Positions 1 to 8,926 are shown, numbered from the stretch's first letter. The stretch is 64,000 bases of DNA from JBGANR01 sp044222225 (GCA_044222225.1 JBGANR010000014.1:1-64000); one strand, 5' to 3'. Made by a program: numbers and translations. The notes: generated by a model not told the origin, from the sequence alone.

Positions 1-70
1 CGCGGCACGAGCATGGGTAACGTACGACATGAGGACCTCCGTGGATCGAGTGAGTGTGGTAACCCACATC
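1..70 (-). mobile_element. 5' end of an IS481-type element, running off the left edge
   Basis: Read leftward from the ATG at 30, the first ten codons give MSYVTHARAA. This resembles the VTHANA-type N-terminus of actinobacterial IS481 transposases. The 21 bases at 50-70 recur exactly at 63977-63997, upstream of a second, decayed IS481 transposase, and the sequence around 31-43 also matches that copy closely. Bases 31-40 and 77-86 form a perfect 10-bp inverted repeat. Only the element's start is in the window, so the family call rests on ten residues plus the match to the right-edge copy. Confidence 0.6.
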
Positions 71-1506
71 GATACCGGAGGTCCTCACCTCATTCCGCCA
101 CGCCACGCTGCTCACAACGTCCGTGGGAAGAACAGCTAGCCGGCCTCGTCATCGTCATCGTCTTCCAGTTCCTCGGTCCGTGGAAGATCTCCCTCGGCCC
201 CGCCGCCATCACGCTCTATCCGATGGTCTGGGCGCTCGTGACGGGCACGATCATCTCGGCCCAGAAGTTCGTACCGCTCGGCAAGACCGGCTGGCGCGTC
301 GCCGACGCCTGCATGGGCGTCGCGGTCTCCGCCCTCGTCGCCCGGTTGGCGTTCGACATCGGCCCCAACCTCAAGGTGCTGGCCAACGCCGGTCCGGCAC
401 TCTTCCTGCAGGAGATCGGCCACCTCGGCGGCACCATCGCCGTGGCGCTCCCCATCGCCGTGCTGCTGCGGATGGGACGCGCGACGGTCGGCGCCACCTT
501 CTCCATCGACCGCGAAGCCGCGTTCGCCATGGTCTCCGACCGGTTCGGCAGCCGCTCCGCCGAGTACCGCGGCGTGCTCTCGATGTACGTCTTCGGCACG
601 CTGTTCGGCGCGCTCACCGTCGCCGTCCTCGCGTCGCTCTTCGCCTCGCTCGACATCTTCGATCCGCTGGCGCTCGCGATGGGCGTCGGCGTCGGATCCG
701 GATCGATGATGGCCGCGGGCGGCGCCGCGATCGCCGACGCGCACCCCGAGGTCAGGTCCGAGGTGCTCGCCATGGCGGCCACGTCGAACATGATCACCCT
801 CATCCTCGGCACGTATGTCGGCGTCTGGATCGCGCTGCCGCTGGCCGACAAGTTCTACAACCTGCTGACGCGCTACAAGGACGTCAACCCGGACACCTAC
901 CACGGCTCGGCGGCCACGCTCCCCGCCGGCGACGACGCCGACTCGGCCGGCGCCACGAAGACGATGACGAAGGCCGCCGCGAAGGAGGAGGCCGCGCTCT
1001 CGGTGGACGACATCGCCACCGAGGAGAGCCACGGCCCGCCCGCCATCGGCCTGAACACGGCGCTGGCCATCGTCATCGGCCTGTGCTTCGTCACGTGCTC
1101 CATCGCGGCGTGGAAGACGCCCCCGACCGGCAAGGTGTTCTCGGCAGGCAGCATCGGAAACGTCGTCATCGGTCTGGCGATCGTCGCGGCGCTGACGCTC
1201 GTCTCCGTCGGCCTGACGAAGCTGACCCGCGGCAAGATCACGCCCGTGATCTGGGCCAGCACCATCGGCACCCTGCTCTCGTCGCCGGTCTCCCCCGTCG
1301 CGAAGCAGGCCGTCCACTACGTCGAGTCCGTCAACTTCCTCGCGATGTGCACCGTCGTCCTGGCCTGTGCGGGCCTCTCCATGGGCCGCAACCTGCCGAT
1401 GATGCGCAAGATCGGCTGGCGCGTCGTGCCCGTCGGCTTCGCCGCGATCCTCGCCTCGTTCCTGCTGGCGACGATCATCGCCGAATTCACGCTCGGCCTC
1501 GTCTGA
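13..1506 (+). CDS. DUF3100 membrane protein, N-terminus disrupted by IS end
   Basis: Polytopic inner-membrane protein of the DUF3100 family; its substrate is unknown. The frame opens at 13, but codons up to about 120 are IS-derived sequence. Family-like sequence begins near residue 37 (QLAGLVIVIV) and continues to the end with about ten hydrophobic segments, a Gly-rich GVGVGSGSMMAAGG stretch around residue 235, and a charged cytoplasmic loop at about 300-345. The original start and RBS are lost, so expression would need the IS-internal ATG or a readthrough promoter. It lies 89 bp upstream of an M20 amidohydrolase, and I recall such pairs from other actinomycetes, which suggests export or uptake of the peptidase substrate (inference). 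The body of the frame is intact. Confidence 0.75.
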   Translation: MGNVRHEDLRGSSECGNPHRYRRSSPHSATPRCSQRPWEEQLAGLVIVIVFQFLGPWKISLGPAAITLYPMVWALVTGTIISAQKFVPLGKTGWRVADACMGVAVSALVARLAFDIGPNLKVLANAGPALFLQEIGHLGGTIAVALPIAVLLRMGRATVGATFSIDREAAFAMVSDRFGSRSAEYRGVLSMYVFGTLFGALTVAVLASLFASLDIFDPLALAMGVGVGSGSMMAAGGAAIADAHPEVRSEVLAMAATSNMITLILGTYVGVWIALPLADKFYNLLTRYKDVNPDTYHGSAATLPAGDDADSAGATKTMTKAAAKEEAALSVDDIATEESHGPPAIGLNTALAIVIGLCFVTCSIAAWKTPPTGKVFSAGSIGNVVIGLAIVAALTLVSVGLTKLTRGKITPVIWASTIGTLLSSPVSPVAKQAVHYVESVNFLAMCTVVLACAGLSMGRNLPMMRKIGWRVVPVGFAAILASFLLATIIAEFTLGLV

Positions 1507-1595
1507 TCCGCCGGCGCGTTCACGCGCCGCGACTTTCCACACCCACCGGCTCACGGGACGACCGCGAGCCTGTCGTTCAAGGAGGGACCACACGT

Positions 1596-2837
1596 ATGAG
1601 CGTCGACCAGACGGAGGGGACCGCACTCGCCGATGAGTTGCGGGCATCCGCCGCCGATGCCGTCACCGAGGCGAGCGAGCGGCTCGTCCGGCTCAGCCGA
1701 GACCTGCACGCCCGGCCAGAACTCGCCTTCGAGGAGGTGTACGCCGCCGAGCGCGTCTCCACAGAACTCGCCGACGCCGGCTTCGCCGTCGAGCTCGGCG
1801 CGTACGGCGTGCCGACCGCGTTCGAGGCCGTCTACGGGTCCGGGGACTTCACAGCCGTGCTCTGCGCGGAGTACGACGCCCTGCCGGGCCTCGGCCACGC
1901 CTGCGGCCACAACATGATCGCGACGATCACGACAGGCGCGGCCATCGCGCTGCGGGAGGCGGCCGACCGACTCGGCATCCGGATCGTCGTCCTCGGCACG
2001 CCCGCCGAGGAGCACGGCGGCGGCAAGTGCGTCCTGCTCCGCGCGGGGGCGTTCGAGCAGGCCACGGTCTCGCTCATGGTGCACGGCTATCACGGGCCCG
2101 TCGACGTCAGCGCCGCCGACGTCACCTGCCAGGCCGTCGACCGCTTCGACATCACCTTCACCGGCCGCGCCGCGCACGCCGCGGCGGCGCCGCAGGCCGC
2201 CGTCAACGCCGGCTCGGCGGCCGCGCTGGCGACCGTCGCCATCGGCCTGGCCCGCCAGCACTTCCCAGACGGCGTCCGCGTCTCGGCGGTGACCGTCGAC
2301 GCCGGCGAGGTGACGAACATCGTGCCCGCCGAAGCGCACATCAAGGCCGAGGTGCGCTCCACGCGGCTCGACGAGATGCTCGACGTCAAGCGCAGGGTGC
2401 TGGCCTGCTTCGAGGGAGCCGCGATCGCCACCGGCTGCGGCTGGGAGCAGCGCCGGTCCGAGCCGCGCTACCTCGACGTCATCCCCGATCCGGCTCTCGC
2501 GGCGGCGTGGGACGCCAACGCGCGGCGCAACGGTCGTGTCCTGCACCGGCCGCCGGGCGCCACCGGCGGTTCGACGGACATGGGCAACGTCTCGCACGTC
2601 GTCCCGTCCATCCACCCGATGCTCGTCCTCGAGGATGCGGGCGGACCGCCGCACACCATCGAGTTCGCCGCGGCGTCGGGCGCGCCGCAGGGCGACCGGC
2701 TGGGGCTCGAGGGCGCGACGATCCTGGCGCAGACCGTCATCGACATCGCCGCGGACGCCGAGCTGCGGGCCGACCTCGTCCTACGGGCCGCCGAGCGTCC
2801 GACGGGCGCGACGATGGTCGATCAGGACGGCGACTGA
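1596..2837 (+). CDS. M20 family amidohydrolase (AbgB-like)
   Basis: Metal-dependent cytoplasmic amidohydrolase/carboxypeptidase of the M20D type, which cleaves N-acyl amino acids or p-aminobenzoyl-glutamate-like amides. The 413-aa length is typical. Visible motifs are EYDALPGLGHACGHN (92-106, with the conserved Cys and His metal ligands), GTPAEEHGGGK (134-144, catalytic Glu pair), the HGYHGP His motif (163-168), the dimerisation-domain GRAAHAAAAP, and the C-terminal STDMGNVSHVVPSIHP. A strong AAGGAGGG RBS lies 9 bp before the ATG. It follows the DUF3100 gene and ends before a strong hairpin. The natural substrate cannot be deduced. Confidence 0.88.
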   Translation: MSVDQTEGTALADELRASAADAVTEASERLVRLSRDLHARPELAFEEVYAAERVSTELADAGFAVELGAYGVPTAFEAVYGSGDFTAVLCAEYDALPGLGHACGHNMIATITTGAAIALREAADRLGIRIVVLGTPAEEHGGGKCVLLRAGAFEQATVSLMVHGYHGPVDVSAADVTCQAVDRFDITFTGRAAHAAAAPQAAVNAGSAAALATVAIGLARQHFPDGVRVSAVTVDAGEVTNIVPAEAHIKAEVRSTRLDEMLDVKRRVLACFEGAAIATGCGWEQRRSEPRYLDVIPDPALAAAWDANARRNGRVLHRPPGATGGSTDMGNVSHVVPSIHPMLVLEDAGGPPHTIEFAAASGAPQGDRLGLEGATILAQTVIDIAADAELRADLVLRAAERPTGATMVDQDGD

Positions 2838-2854
2838 CGATCAGCGAGCTGTGA

Positions 2855-2888
2855 CCGAGGGCCGTCCGGCATACCGGACGGCCCTCGG
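2855..2888. terminator. perfect 15-bp hairpin, bidirectional terminator
   Basis: CCGAGGGCCGTCCGG and its exact reverse complement are separated by CATA. The hairpin sits between the convergent M20 gene (ends 2837) and yqgE (ends 2921). There is no long T tract, as is common for high-GC terminators. Confidence 0.8.
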
Positions 2889-2920
2889 CTGTTTCGGCCC
2901 ATCGCCGGCAGCCGGCGGCG

Positions 2921-3514
2921 TCAGTTCCGGAGGACCTCGATCGGATGCGTCGCGAGCATCGGCAGCGGCCATCGCTGCCGGCGCAGAACGGCCGACCAGA
3001 GGTCGACGTGCGCCGGGGCCACGACGTCGGCGGGCATCGAATCGGCGACGATCCAGTCGCCGCGCCACAGCTCGCCCTGCAACTGCCCCATCCCCCAGCC
3101 GGCGTATCCGGCGAATACACGGACGACGTCGACGGCATCGGCGAGGCGATCCGGATCGGCGTCGAGATCGACGAGCGCCACCCTGCCCTCGACGATGCGC
3201 AGATCGCGGTCGACGGCGTGCGCCGGCGAACGGAGCAGTCCGAGACAGAGCGCCGAATCGGCACGCACGGGACCCCCGACGAAGATCGCGGGTGGATGCG
3301 CCACGACCTGCGACCAGCTGGGCAGCAGCGTGTCGACGTCCGTCTGGCTGGGGCGGTTGAGGATGACGCCGATGGTGCCGGCATCGGAGTGCTCGATGAT
3401 GTAGACGACGGTGCGCCGGAACGTCGGCTCCGTGAGGCCGGTGCCCGCGAGCAGCAACGATCCGGATCGCACGCGCGCGATCTCCCGCTCGGCGCGGGCG
3501 CGGCCGCTGGTCAT
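2921..3514 (-). CDS. YqgE/AlgH family protein (UPF0301)
   Basis: A 197-aa cytoplasmic protein of the YqgE/AlgH (UPF0301) family, function unknown; the M. tuberculosis relative is Rv0038. Family landmarks are SGSLLLAGTGL near the N-terminus, FRRTVVYIIEHSDAGTIGVILNRPS, FVGGPV, and the C-terminal YAGWGMGQLQGEL with a following WIVADSMPADV-type stretch. The ATG at 3514 gives MTSGRARAERE and the usual family length, so a longer upstream extension is not used. It is convergent with the M20 gene and divergent from the next gene. Confidence 0.9.
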   Translation of the reverse strand: MTSGRARAEREIARVRSGSLLLAGTGLTEPTFRRTVVYIIEHSDAGTIGVILNRPSQTDVDTLLPSWSQVVAHPPAIFVGGPVRADSALCLGLLRSPAHAVDRDLRIVEGRVALVDLDADPDRLADAVDVVRVFAGYAGWGMGQLQGELWRGDWIVADSMPADVVAPAHVDLWSAVLRRQRWPLPMLATHPIEVLRN

Positions 3515-3652
3515 CGTCGCTCCCGTCTCACCGTTCCAGTCTGACACCGAGCGGGCCGCCGCGAAACGATGACGTCGCGCTGATCGCAAGAACATGCGGA
3601 ACCGATCGCCTGCGAGGGGAACCGGAAGCCCGTCGGCGCCGTCCAAGTAGGC

Positions 3653-4414
3653 ATGGACTCCATCGCATATGTGTTCGGGACCGGCGCCGGGGCGGTCACC
3701 GAATGGCTCAGCGCACCCGATCTCGACCTCGGCGGACACGGCCCGGACGCCGTCCGGCTGGATTTCGACGGCGACGGCCGCGTCGACGACGCTCTGTGGG
3801 ACACCGACCGCGACGGCCGGGCGGACGTCGCCCTGCTCGACCGGGACGACGACGGACTCTTCGGCACCCGGCTGCGGGATTCCGGTGACGGGCGCTGGAG
3901 CATCGCCGCGGAGCATCCCGTTCGGGAGCCGTGGGCGGCCGCAGTACCTGCGCCGCTGCCGGACGAGCGGCCCGCGGCCCCGGCCGACCCGCCTCCGGAC
4001 CCGACACCGGCCGACCCGCCGCCCGGCTCGGCCGATCCACCGGCGCCTCCGTCCGTCCCACCGGTCCCGTCCGCCCCGCCCGGATCCGGCGATCCGCCGG
4101 CGACCACCCGGGCCGAACCCCCGCCGACGTCCGCCCCGCCGACGGAGGGCCGGTCGCCACGCGAGTCGACCTACACCACCCTCGACGGTCGCCGCGGCGC
4201 CGCCGGGCCGGGGACGTCCGTCGACCTCGGCGGTGCCGCCGGCGACGCCCACGTCGTCGACACCGACCGCGACGGCCGCGCCGACATCGCGCTCACCGGC
4301 GATCGGCTGTACCTCGACACGAACGGTGACGGCACCCTCGACCTCGCCCTCGTCGACACCGACGGCGACGGCCGCGCGGACACCGTCCGGCGCCCCGGGA
4401 CACCCGGGTTCTGA
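3653..4414 (+). CDS. acidic DxDxDG-repeat protein (DUF6802-like)
   Basis: A 253-aa protein in three parts. An N-terminal segment (about 1-90) carries FDGDGRVDDALWDTDRDGRADVALLD repeats resembling EF-hand/FG-GAP calcium loops. A proline-rich linker (about 100-160) follows, and a C-terminal segment repeats the pattern (DTDRDGRADIAL, DTNGDGTLDLAL, DTDGDGRADTV). The layout fits actinobacterial DUF6802 proteins, annotated only by domain. No signal peptide is evident. The ATG at 3653 has only a weak RBS (AAGTAGG). Calcium binding is an inference from the loops. It may be co-transcribed with the next two genes (8-bp gap, then an 8-bp overlap). Confidence 0.7.
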   Translation: MDSIAYVFGTGAGAVTEWLSAPDLDLGGHGPDAVRLDFDGDGRVDDALWDTDRDGRADVALLDRDDDGLFGTRLRDSGDGRWSIAAEHPVREPWAAAVPAPLPDERPAAPADPPPDPTPADPPPGSADPPAPPSVPPVPSAPPGSGDPPATTRAEPPPTSAPPTEGRSPRESTYTTLDGRRGAAGPGTSVDLGGAAGDAHVVDTDRDGRADIALTGDRLYLDTNGDGTLDLALVDTDGDGRADTVRRPGTPGF

Positions 4415-4422
4415 CGTCCGGA

Positions 4423-5055
4423 ATGAGCGATGACCAGGACAGCGGATCGGCCGAACGATCACAGACAACGCTCGCCGGGAGCGTTCCCACCGACCTCGAC
4501 CACAGGTGCGACCCGTCGATCTCGAACCTCACCGCCGACGAGATCCTCCGGCGCACCGCCCACCTCACCCCACCCGTCATCGATCCGGCGAATCCGCCGC
4601 TCGCCCTGCGTCTGTACGGAGACACGGAGATGGACATGTCCAACGCGATCCCCCACGTCCTCTACGGACTGACGCGACAACGCACCCGACGACGGCGCCC
4701 GTCCGGGCACAAACACGGGATCATGCACGCCGGACAGACCTGGCTGCCGCTCCGAATCCACGATCACGACCTGCCGTCGCTCCTGCTCCGGGTGCTCCAC
4801 ACACCGGCGTTCTACCTCCCGCTGGACGCGCACAACGACCGCCGGGCAGTCCTCGCCGTCGACGGCGGCGCACTCTTCAGATTGGGATGGTTTCTCACCG
4901 GTGACAAGCCGACGTTCAGCATGTTCTATCCCGAAGGCGGGAACGGCGTACTCCGGTATGTCGACCCACCGGAGAACGGGCGACACGTGCACCCCCAGGT
5001 CGTAGACTGGCACCGAATCCGGCATCAGAGGTTTCGGGAGGTGAGACATGGCTGA
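4423..5055 (+). CDS. hypothetical protein, 210 aa
   Basis: I do not recognise this protein. It has no signal peptide or membrane segment. It has an acidic N-terminus, a basic RQRTRRRRPSGHKHG patch near the middle, and a His/aromatic-rich second half (RIHDHDLPSLLLRVLHTPAFYLPLDAHNDRR, split by eye into HDHDLP and AFYLPL). The start ATG is 8 bp after the previous stop and the end overlaps the next gene by 8 bp, which supports real coding and co-transcription. Codon use has the high-GC third positions of its neighbours. Confidence 0.6.
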   Translation: MSDDQDSGSAERSQTTLAGSVPTDLDHRCDPSISNLTADEILRRTAHLTPPVIDPANPPLALRLYGDTEMDMSNAIPHVLYGLTRQRTRRRRPSGHKHGIMHAGQTWLPLRIHDHDLPSLLLRVLHTPAFYLPLDAHNDRRAVLAVDGGALFRLGWFLTGDKPTFSMFYPEGGNGVLRYVDPPENGRHVHPQVVDWHRIRHQRFREVRHG

Positions 5056-5332
5056 CGCCCTCGTACAGCTCGCCGATCGTTTCGCCGCCGCCCTCGACGC
5101 ACTCGTTCCCCGCCTTTCTCAGGACGCGCAGATCTACATCCCGGGTGATCTCGACGAGGCCATGGGCGTCCTCATCGAGCGCGGCGCGTCGTACGGCGTG
5201 CCGATCTCCGACGACCTGCGCCGCGACCTGCTCGCCGAGTTCGCCGGCGGCGACTGGGAGGACTGGTTCGTCGCCGAGGCCCGTGCCGCACTCGGGCGGA
5301 TGCCGCGCGCGTCGAACGCGCCCGCGGCCTGA
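5048..5332 (+). CDS. small hypothetical protein, 94 aa
   Basis: A small acidic alpha-helical protein with no recognised family. It starts inside the end of the previous gene (8-bp overlap) behind a clear GGGAGG RBS at about 5037-5042. The sequence includes LVQLADRFAAALDALVP and a WEDWF motif around residues 75-79. The tight overlap suggests translational coupling with the 210-aa protein, possibly a two-component pair; this is inference only. It ends 10 bp before the convergent MFS gene. Confidence 0.6.
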   Translation: MADALVQLADRFAAALDALVPRLSQDAQIYIPGDLDEAMGVLIERGASYGVPISDDLRRDLLAEFAGGDWEDWFVAEARAALGRMPRASNAPAA

Positions 5333-5342
5333 GCGCGGGCCG

Positions 5343-6653
5343 TCAGGCGGACGTCTCGGTGCGGGACTCCCGCGGGTGCAGCCGGAAGACACCGGCGAAG
5401 GCGATCGCGTAGGCCACCGCCCCGGACAGGAGCAGCAGCGGAGTGTGCCCGTCGGCGGGGATGAACATCGCCGCCAGCGCGATCGCGGCGACATAAGCCA
5501 TGTTGAACAGGGCGTCCTGGAACGAGAACGCCTGGCCGCGATAGCGGTCGGAGATGTCGAGTTGCATCGCGGCGTCGCCGGTGAGTTTGGTCGTCTGGCC
5601 GACCAGGCCCAGCAGTGGCGCGACGATCGCGGCCGCCATCACCGACTGCAGGCCGATGCCGAGTTGCGCGACGACGCCCGCGGCGAGCGCGCCCAACAGC
5701 GTCACCCGGCGGCCGTAACGAGCGATGGTGAACGGCGCGAGAACGGCCGCGAACAGCGTCCCGCCCGCGACGAGTCCGACGACGAGCGACAGCGTCGTGA
5801 GACCGCCGCCGTAGCGGTCGGAACGGCTCATGACGAGCAGGACGAGGGTGTCGACACCGAAGACGAACCGGTGCACCGTGACGGCGCCGAGCGCCGCGGC
5901 GACGGCTCGTGCGGCGGCGACCGCCTTCGCACCGTGCGCCCAACCGACCGCGACGGCACGCACGGCCGAGCCGCTCGGGTGTGCGGCGTCGACGCGGCCG
6001 GAGACGTCGGGCGTGTCCGGGCCCAGCAGTCCGGGCGCGAAACTCCTGGCCGACAGCGCGGCGAGCACCGCGAGCGCCGCGGAGATGAGCAGTGTGGCGC
6101 CGCTGCCTGCGTTGCCCTCACCGAAGACGGCCCGCCCGCACAGCGCGACCGCCGCCCCGGCGGCGAGAAGCCCGGTGCCGACCGTGACGAGGATCGAGTT
6201 GATGGCGACGATGTACTTGCGCGTCACGACATGCGGCAGCGCGGCCGACAACCCGGCCGCGACGAATCTGCTGCCGCCCTGGGCGAGCAGCGCGGCGATG
6301 AGCAGCGCGAACTGCGACGCGCCGACCGCGACGAGCGCCGCGACGCCGACGATGCACACCGCGCGGAAGGCGTTGGCCCACAGCAGGACCGCCCGCCGGT
6401 CCCAGTGATCGAGCAGCGCCCCCGCGAACGGGCCGAGAATCGAATAAGGCAACAGCAACACGGCCATGCCGGCGGCGACCGCCACCGCGTCGGCGGCGCG
6501 CTGCGGATTGAAGAGGATGGCGCCGCCGAGTGCCGCCTGGAACGCGCCGTCCGACAACTGACTGACGATCCGTACCCCGAACAGCTGCCGCAGGCCGCGT
6601 GAATCGCGCAACGAGGCGAGGAACTGCCTCACCGGTCTTTCGTCGCGCGTCAC
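5343..6653 (-). CDS. MFS transporter
   Basis: A 436-aa major facilitator superfamily permease with about 12 hydrophobic segments. The cytoplasmic loop between TM2 and TM3 reads GALLDHWDRRAVLLWAN, the usual G-x-LxDrxgRR motif. The N-terminus (VRQFLASLRDSRGLRQLFGVRIVSQLSDG) resembles drug-efflux-type MFS members. Its substrate is unknown. It is transcribed toward the small unknown genes and lies 20 bp downstream of glpD on the same strand, so it may be a distal operon member. Confidence 0.88.
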   Translation of the reverse strand: MTRDERPVRQFLASLRDSRGLRQLFGVRIVSQLSDGAFQAALGGAILFNPQRAADAVAVAAGMAVLLLPYSILGPFAGALLDHWDRRAVLLWANAFRAVCIVGVAALVAVGASQFALLIAALLAQGGSRFVAAGLSAALPHVVTRKYIVAINSILVTVGTGLLAAGAAVALCGRAVFGEGNAGSGATLLISAALAVLAALSARSFAPGLLGPDTPDVSGRVDAAHPSGSAVRAVAVGWAHGAKAVAAARAVAAALGAVTVHRFVFGVDTLVLLVMSRSDRYGGGLTTLSLVVGLVAGGTLFAAVLAPFTIARYGRRVTLLGALAAGVVAQLGIGLQSVMAAAIVAPLLGLVGQTTKLTGDAAMQLDISDRYRGQAFSFQDALFNMAYVAAIALAAMFIPADGHTPLLLLSGAVAYAIAFAGVFRLHPRESRTETSA

Positions 6654-6673
6654 CGGACAACCCTATCGGCGCC

Positions 6674-8227
6674 TCAGCCCAGCGCCGATGCGATCTCCTC
6701 GATCACCGGGCGGGCGGCCTCCGCGTCGTCGGCGACAAGCCCGATCCGGGTGCGCCGATGCAGCACGTCGTCGACGGTGAACGCCCCTTCGCGGAGCACG
6801 GCGTACGCGACCTCGGCGCGCGTCACGTCGACGCCGTCGGCGACGCGGGCGAGCGGATCGGCGATCCCACGCTCCCGCGCCGCGGCCACCACATCCTGGG
6901 CCTCACCGCCGTAGCGCGCGATGAGACTGCGCGGCAGCGGTTCGCGCTGGCGCAACGGCGTCGCGCCGACCAGCGCGAGCGATTCCGTCACGCACGGGCC
7001 GGCCGTCAGGCCGAACGCCGCGACGGCGGCGTCGACGGCCTCCTGCGCCATCGCCCGGTACGTCGTCAGCTTGCCGCCGACCACGGTGACGACGTCGCCG
7101 ACGACGACCGCGTGCTTGCGGGAGAGATCGGCGGTCGAGCCGGACGCCCCGGACGACAGCAGCGGACGCAGGCCCGCGAAGGTGCCGCGGACGTCGGACC
7201 TGCCGATCGGTCGCTCGAGGGCCGCGGACACGGTGGTGAGCAGGAACTCGATCTCGTCGTCGCTCGCCCGCGGTTCGTCTTCGGGATCGAGCGCCGGCAC
7301 GTCGGTGAGTCCCACGTACACCCGGCCGAGCTGCGCGGGCAGCACGAACATGTAGCGACTGCGCGAACCGGGGACGGGTACGAGCTGCGCGGCGAGCGGG
7401 TTCCCGACGGTCGCGGCGTCGAGCACGAGGTGCGTGCCGCGGCTCGGCGTCAGCGTGACGGCCGCGTCCAGTCCGCCGGCCCACACCCCGGTGGCGTTGA
7501 CGACGGCCCGGGCCGCGACGTCGACGCTCGCCCCGGTCAGCGCGTCGACGAGGGTGGCACCGCCGCGTCGCACCTCGGTGGCCCGCACGCGGGTGAGGAT
7601 CGCGGCGCCGCGCGAGGCCGCGGTCCGGGCGATTCCGACGACCAGACGCGCGTCGTCGATGAGCTGACCGTCGTAGTTGACGAGTCCGCCGCGCAGACCG
7701 TCCCGGCGCACGCCGGGCAGCCGGCTCGTCACCCAGGCGGAACCCTTGACGGACGGACCCGGCAGGAACGCGGCGGACGTCCGTGCCGCCCGCCGCAGGC
7801 CGTCACCGGCGACGAAGCCCGCGGCGGTGAGCCCCGCGGCGACGGCATCATTGCGCACCGGCAACACCTGTCCCAGCGGACGCACGAGGTGGGGCGCGAT
7901 GGCCGTCATGAGCAGATGCCGCTCGCGGGCGCTCTCCCACGCGATGCCGACCTGCCCGTGCGCGAGATAGCGCAGGCCGCCGTGCGCGAGCTTCGACGAG
8001 AACCGGCTCGTCCCGTTCGCCAGGTCTGCGGCTTCGACCAGGGCGACCCGCAGACCGCGCGCGGCCGCGTCGAGCGCGACGCCGGTTCCCGTGACGCCGC
8101 CGCCGATGACGAGCAGGTCGACGCCGTCGGCGGCGATCCCCTCGAGGTCCCGGGCCCGCTGCGCCGCGTCGAGAACGGCAGATGGAGCTTGCGGAATCGA
8201 CCCGCCTGCGGACATGTGGTCTGACAT
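6674..8227 (-). CDS. glpD: aerobic glycerol-3-phosphate dehydrogenase
   Basis: FAD-dependent, membrane-associated enzyme oxidising glycerol-3-phosphate to dihydroxyacetone phosphate and passing electrons to quinone. The 517-aa length is typical. It has the dinucleotide-binding GGGVTGTG (42-49), the glpD-specific SSKLAHGGLRYL, and a C-terminal helical domain. The neighbours (tetR, alkyl-DHAP-synthase-like oxidase, diacylglycerol kinase) match Rv2249c-Rv2252, suggesting glycerolipid metabolism. The ATG at 8227 is 18 bp after the tetR stop, so the two are probably co-transcribed. A 21-bp repeat (8179-8199), also present before gyrA, lies within codons 10-17. Confidence 0.93.
   Translation of the reverse strand: MSDHMSAGGSIPQAPSAVLDAAQRARDLEGIAADGVDLLVIGGGVTGTGVALDAAARGLRVALVEAADLANGTSRFSSKLAHGGLRYLAHGQVGIAWESARERHLLMTAIAPHLVRPLGQVLPVRNDAVAAGLTAAGFVAGDGLRRAARTSAAFLPGPSVKGSAWVTSRLPGVRRDGLRGGLVNYDGQLIDDARLVVGIARTAASRGAAILTRVRATEVRRGGATLVDALTGASVDVAARAVVNATGVWAGGLDAAVTLTPSRGTHLVLDAATVGNPLAAQLVPVPGSRSRYMFVLPAQLGRVYVGLTDVPALDPEDEPRASDDEIEFLLTTVSAALERPIGRSDVRGTFAGLRPLLSSGASGSTADLSRKHAVVVGDVVTVVGGKLTTYRAMAQEAVDAAVAAFGLTAGPCVTESLALVGATPLRQREPLPRSLIARYGGEAQDVVAAARERGIADPLARVADGVDVTRAEVAYAVLREGAFTVDDVLHRRTRIGLVADDAEAARPVIEEIASALG
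8179..8199 (+). repeat. 21-bp dispersed repeat, copy 1 (in glpD 5' end)
   Basis: Exact 21-bp match to 50506-50526; the core is TGGAGCTTGCGGAATCG. A third, 15-of-16 match in reverse orientation lies at 55528-55543 in the glycosyltransferase start. Confidence 0.7.
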
Positions 8228-8245
8228 CGTGATCTCCTCGTCGGT

Positions 8246-8926
8246 CTACTCGGTCGTGTCCTCGCGACGTTCCCGCGCCGGCCGCTCGGGCGATGCGAGA
8301 TAGCCGCGAAGGGCGATCGCGAGCTCGTGGGTCCAGCTGGCGCCGGCGAATTCGGCGGCGAGGGTGCGCCGCGACGTCACGGCGGCCTGCGAGAGCAGCA
8401 GCACCATCGCACTCTGCACCCGGGCGTCGCCGGCCCGCACGTATCCGGCCCGCTGACCTCGGCCGACGGCGGCCGCGATGAGGTCGAGCGCGACGACCTG
8501 GGTGCGGCCGACGCGTTCGACGAGATACGGCGTGAGGGCCGCGGGCCGAGTGGCCCACAGCATCGCCAGCAGCTCATCGGAGTCGACGGCGACGGCACCC
8601 GCGACGAAGCCGGCGACGAGGTCGTCGAGGTCGGCCGCCTCGCCGGGGATCCGCTGGAGGACGCGCGTCATATCGCGTGTCAGCAGGTCGGCGATGATCG
8701 CGGCGACGTCGGGCCAGCGCCGGTAGACCGTCGGGCGGCTGACGCCGGCCTCACGGGCGACGTCGACGATGCCGACCCGCCCGCCCTGCGCGCGCAGCAG
8801 GCAGCGGCGAGCCGCGTCGAGCACCGCGTCGTCGATCTCCCCGCCGGCCGGCCTGGCGGCCCGCTCCGGCATCGGACCGTGCGGATCGGCGGTGCCCGTC
8901 GTCGAACTTCTCGTTGTGGTTGACAT
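8246..8926 (-). CDS. TetR family regulator
   Basis: A 226-aa transcriptional repressor. An N-terminal TetR helix-turn-helix is visible at about residues 50-80 (IVDVAREAGVSRPTVYRRWPD), followed by a helical ligand domain. The first 30 residues are low-complexity Ser/Thr and may not be structured. The gene is divergent from the FAD oxidase with only 20 bp between start codons, and a palindrome covers its own start, so autoregulation and control of both directions are likely. It is equivalent in position to Rv2250c. Confidence 0.9.
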   Translation of the reverse strand: MSTTTRSSTTGTADPHGPMPERAARPAGGEIDDAVLDAARRCLLRAQGGRVGIVDVAREAGVSRPTVYRRWPDVAAIIADLLTRDMTRVLQRIPGEAADLDDLVAGFVAGAVAVDSDELLAMLWATRPAALTPYLVERVGRTQVVALDLIAAAVGRGQRAGYVRAGDARVQSAMVLLLSQAAVTSRRTLAAEFAGASWTHELAIALRGYLASPERPARERREDTTE

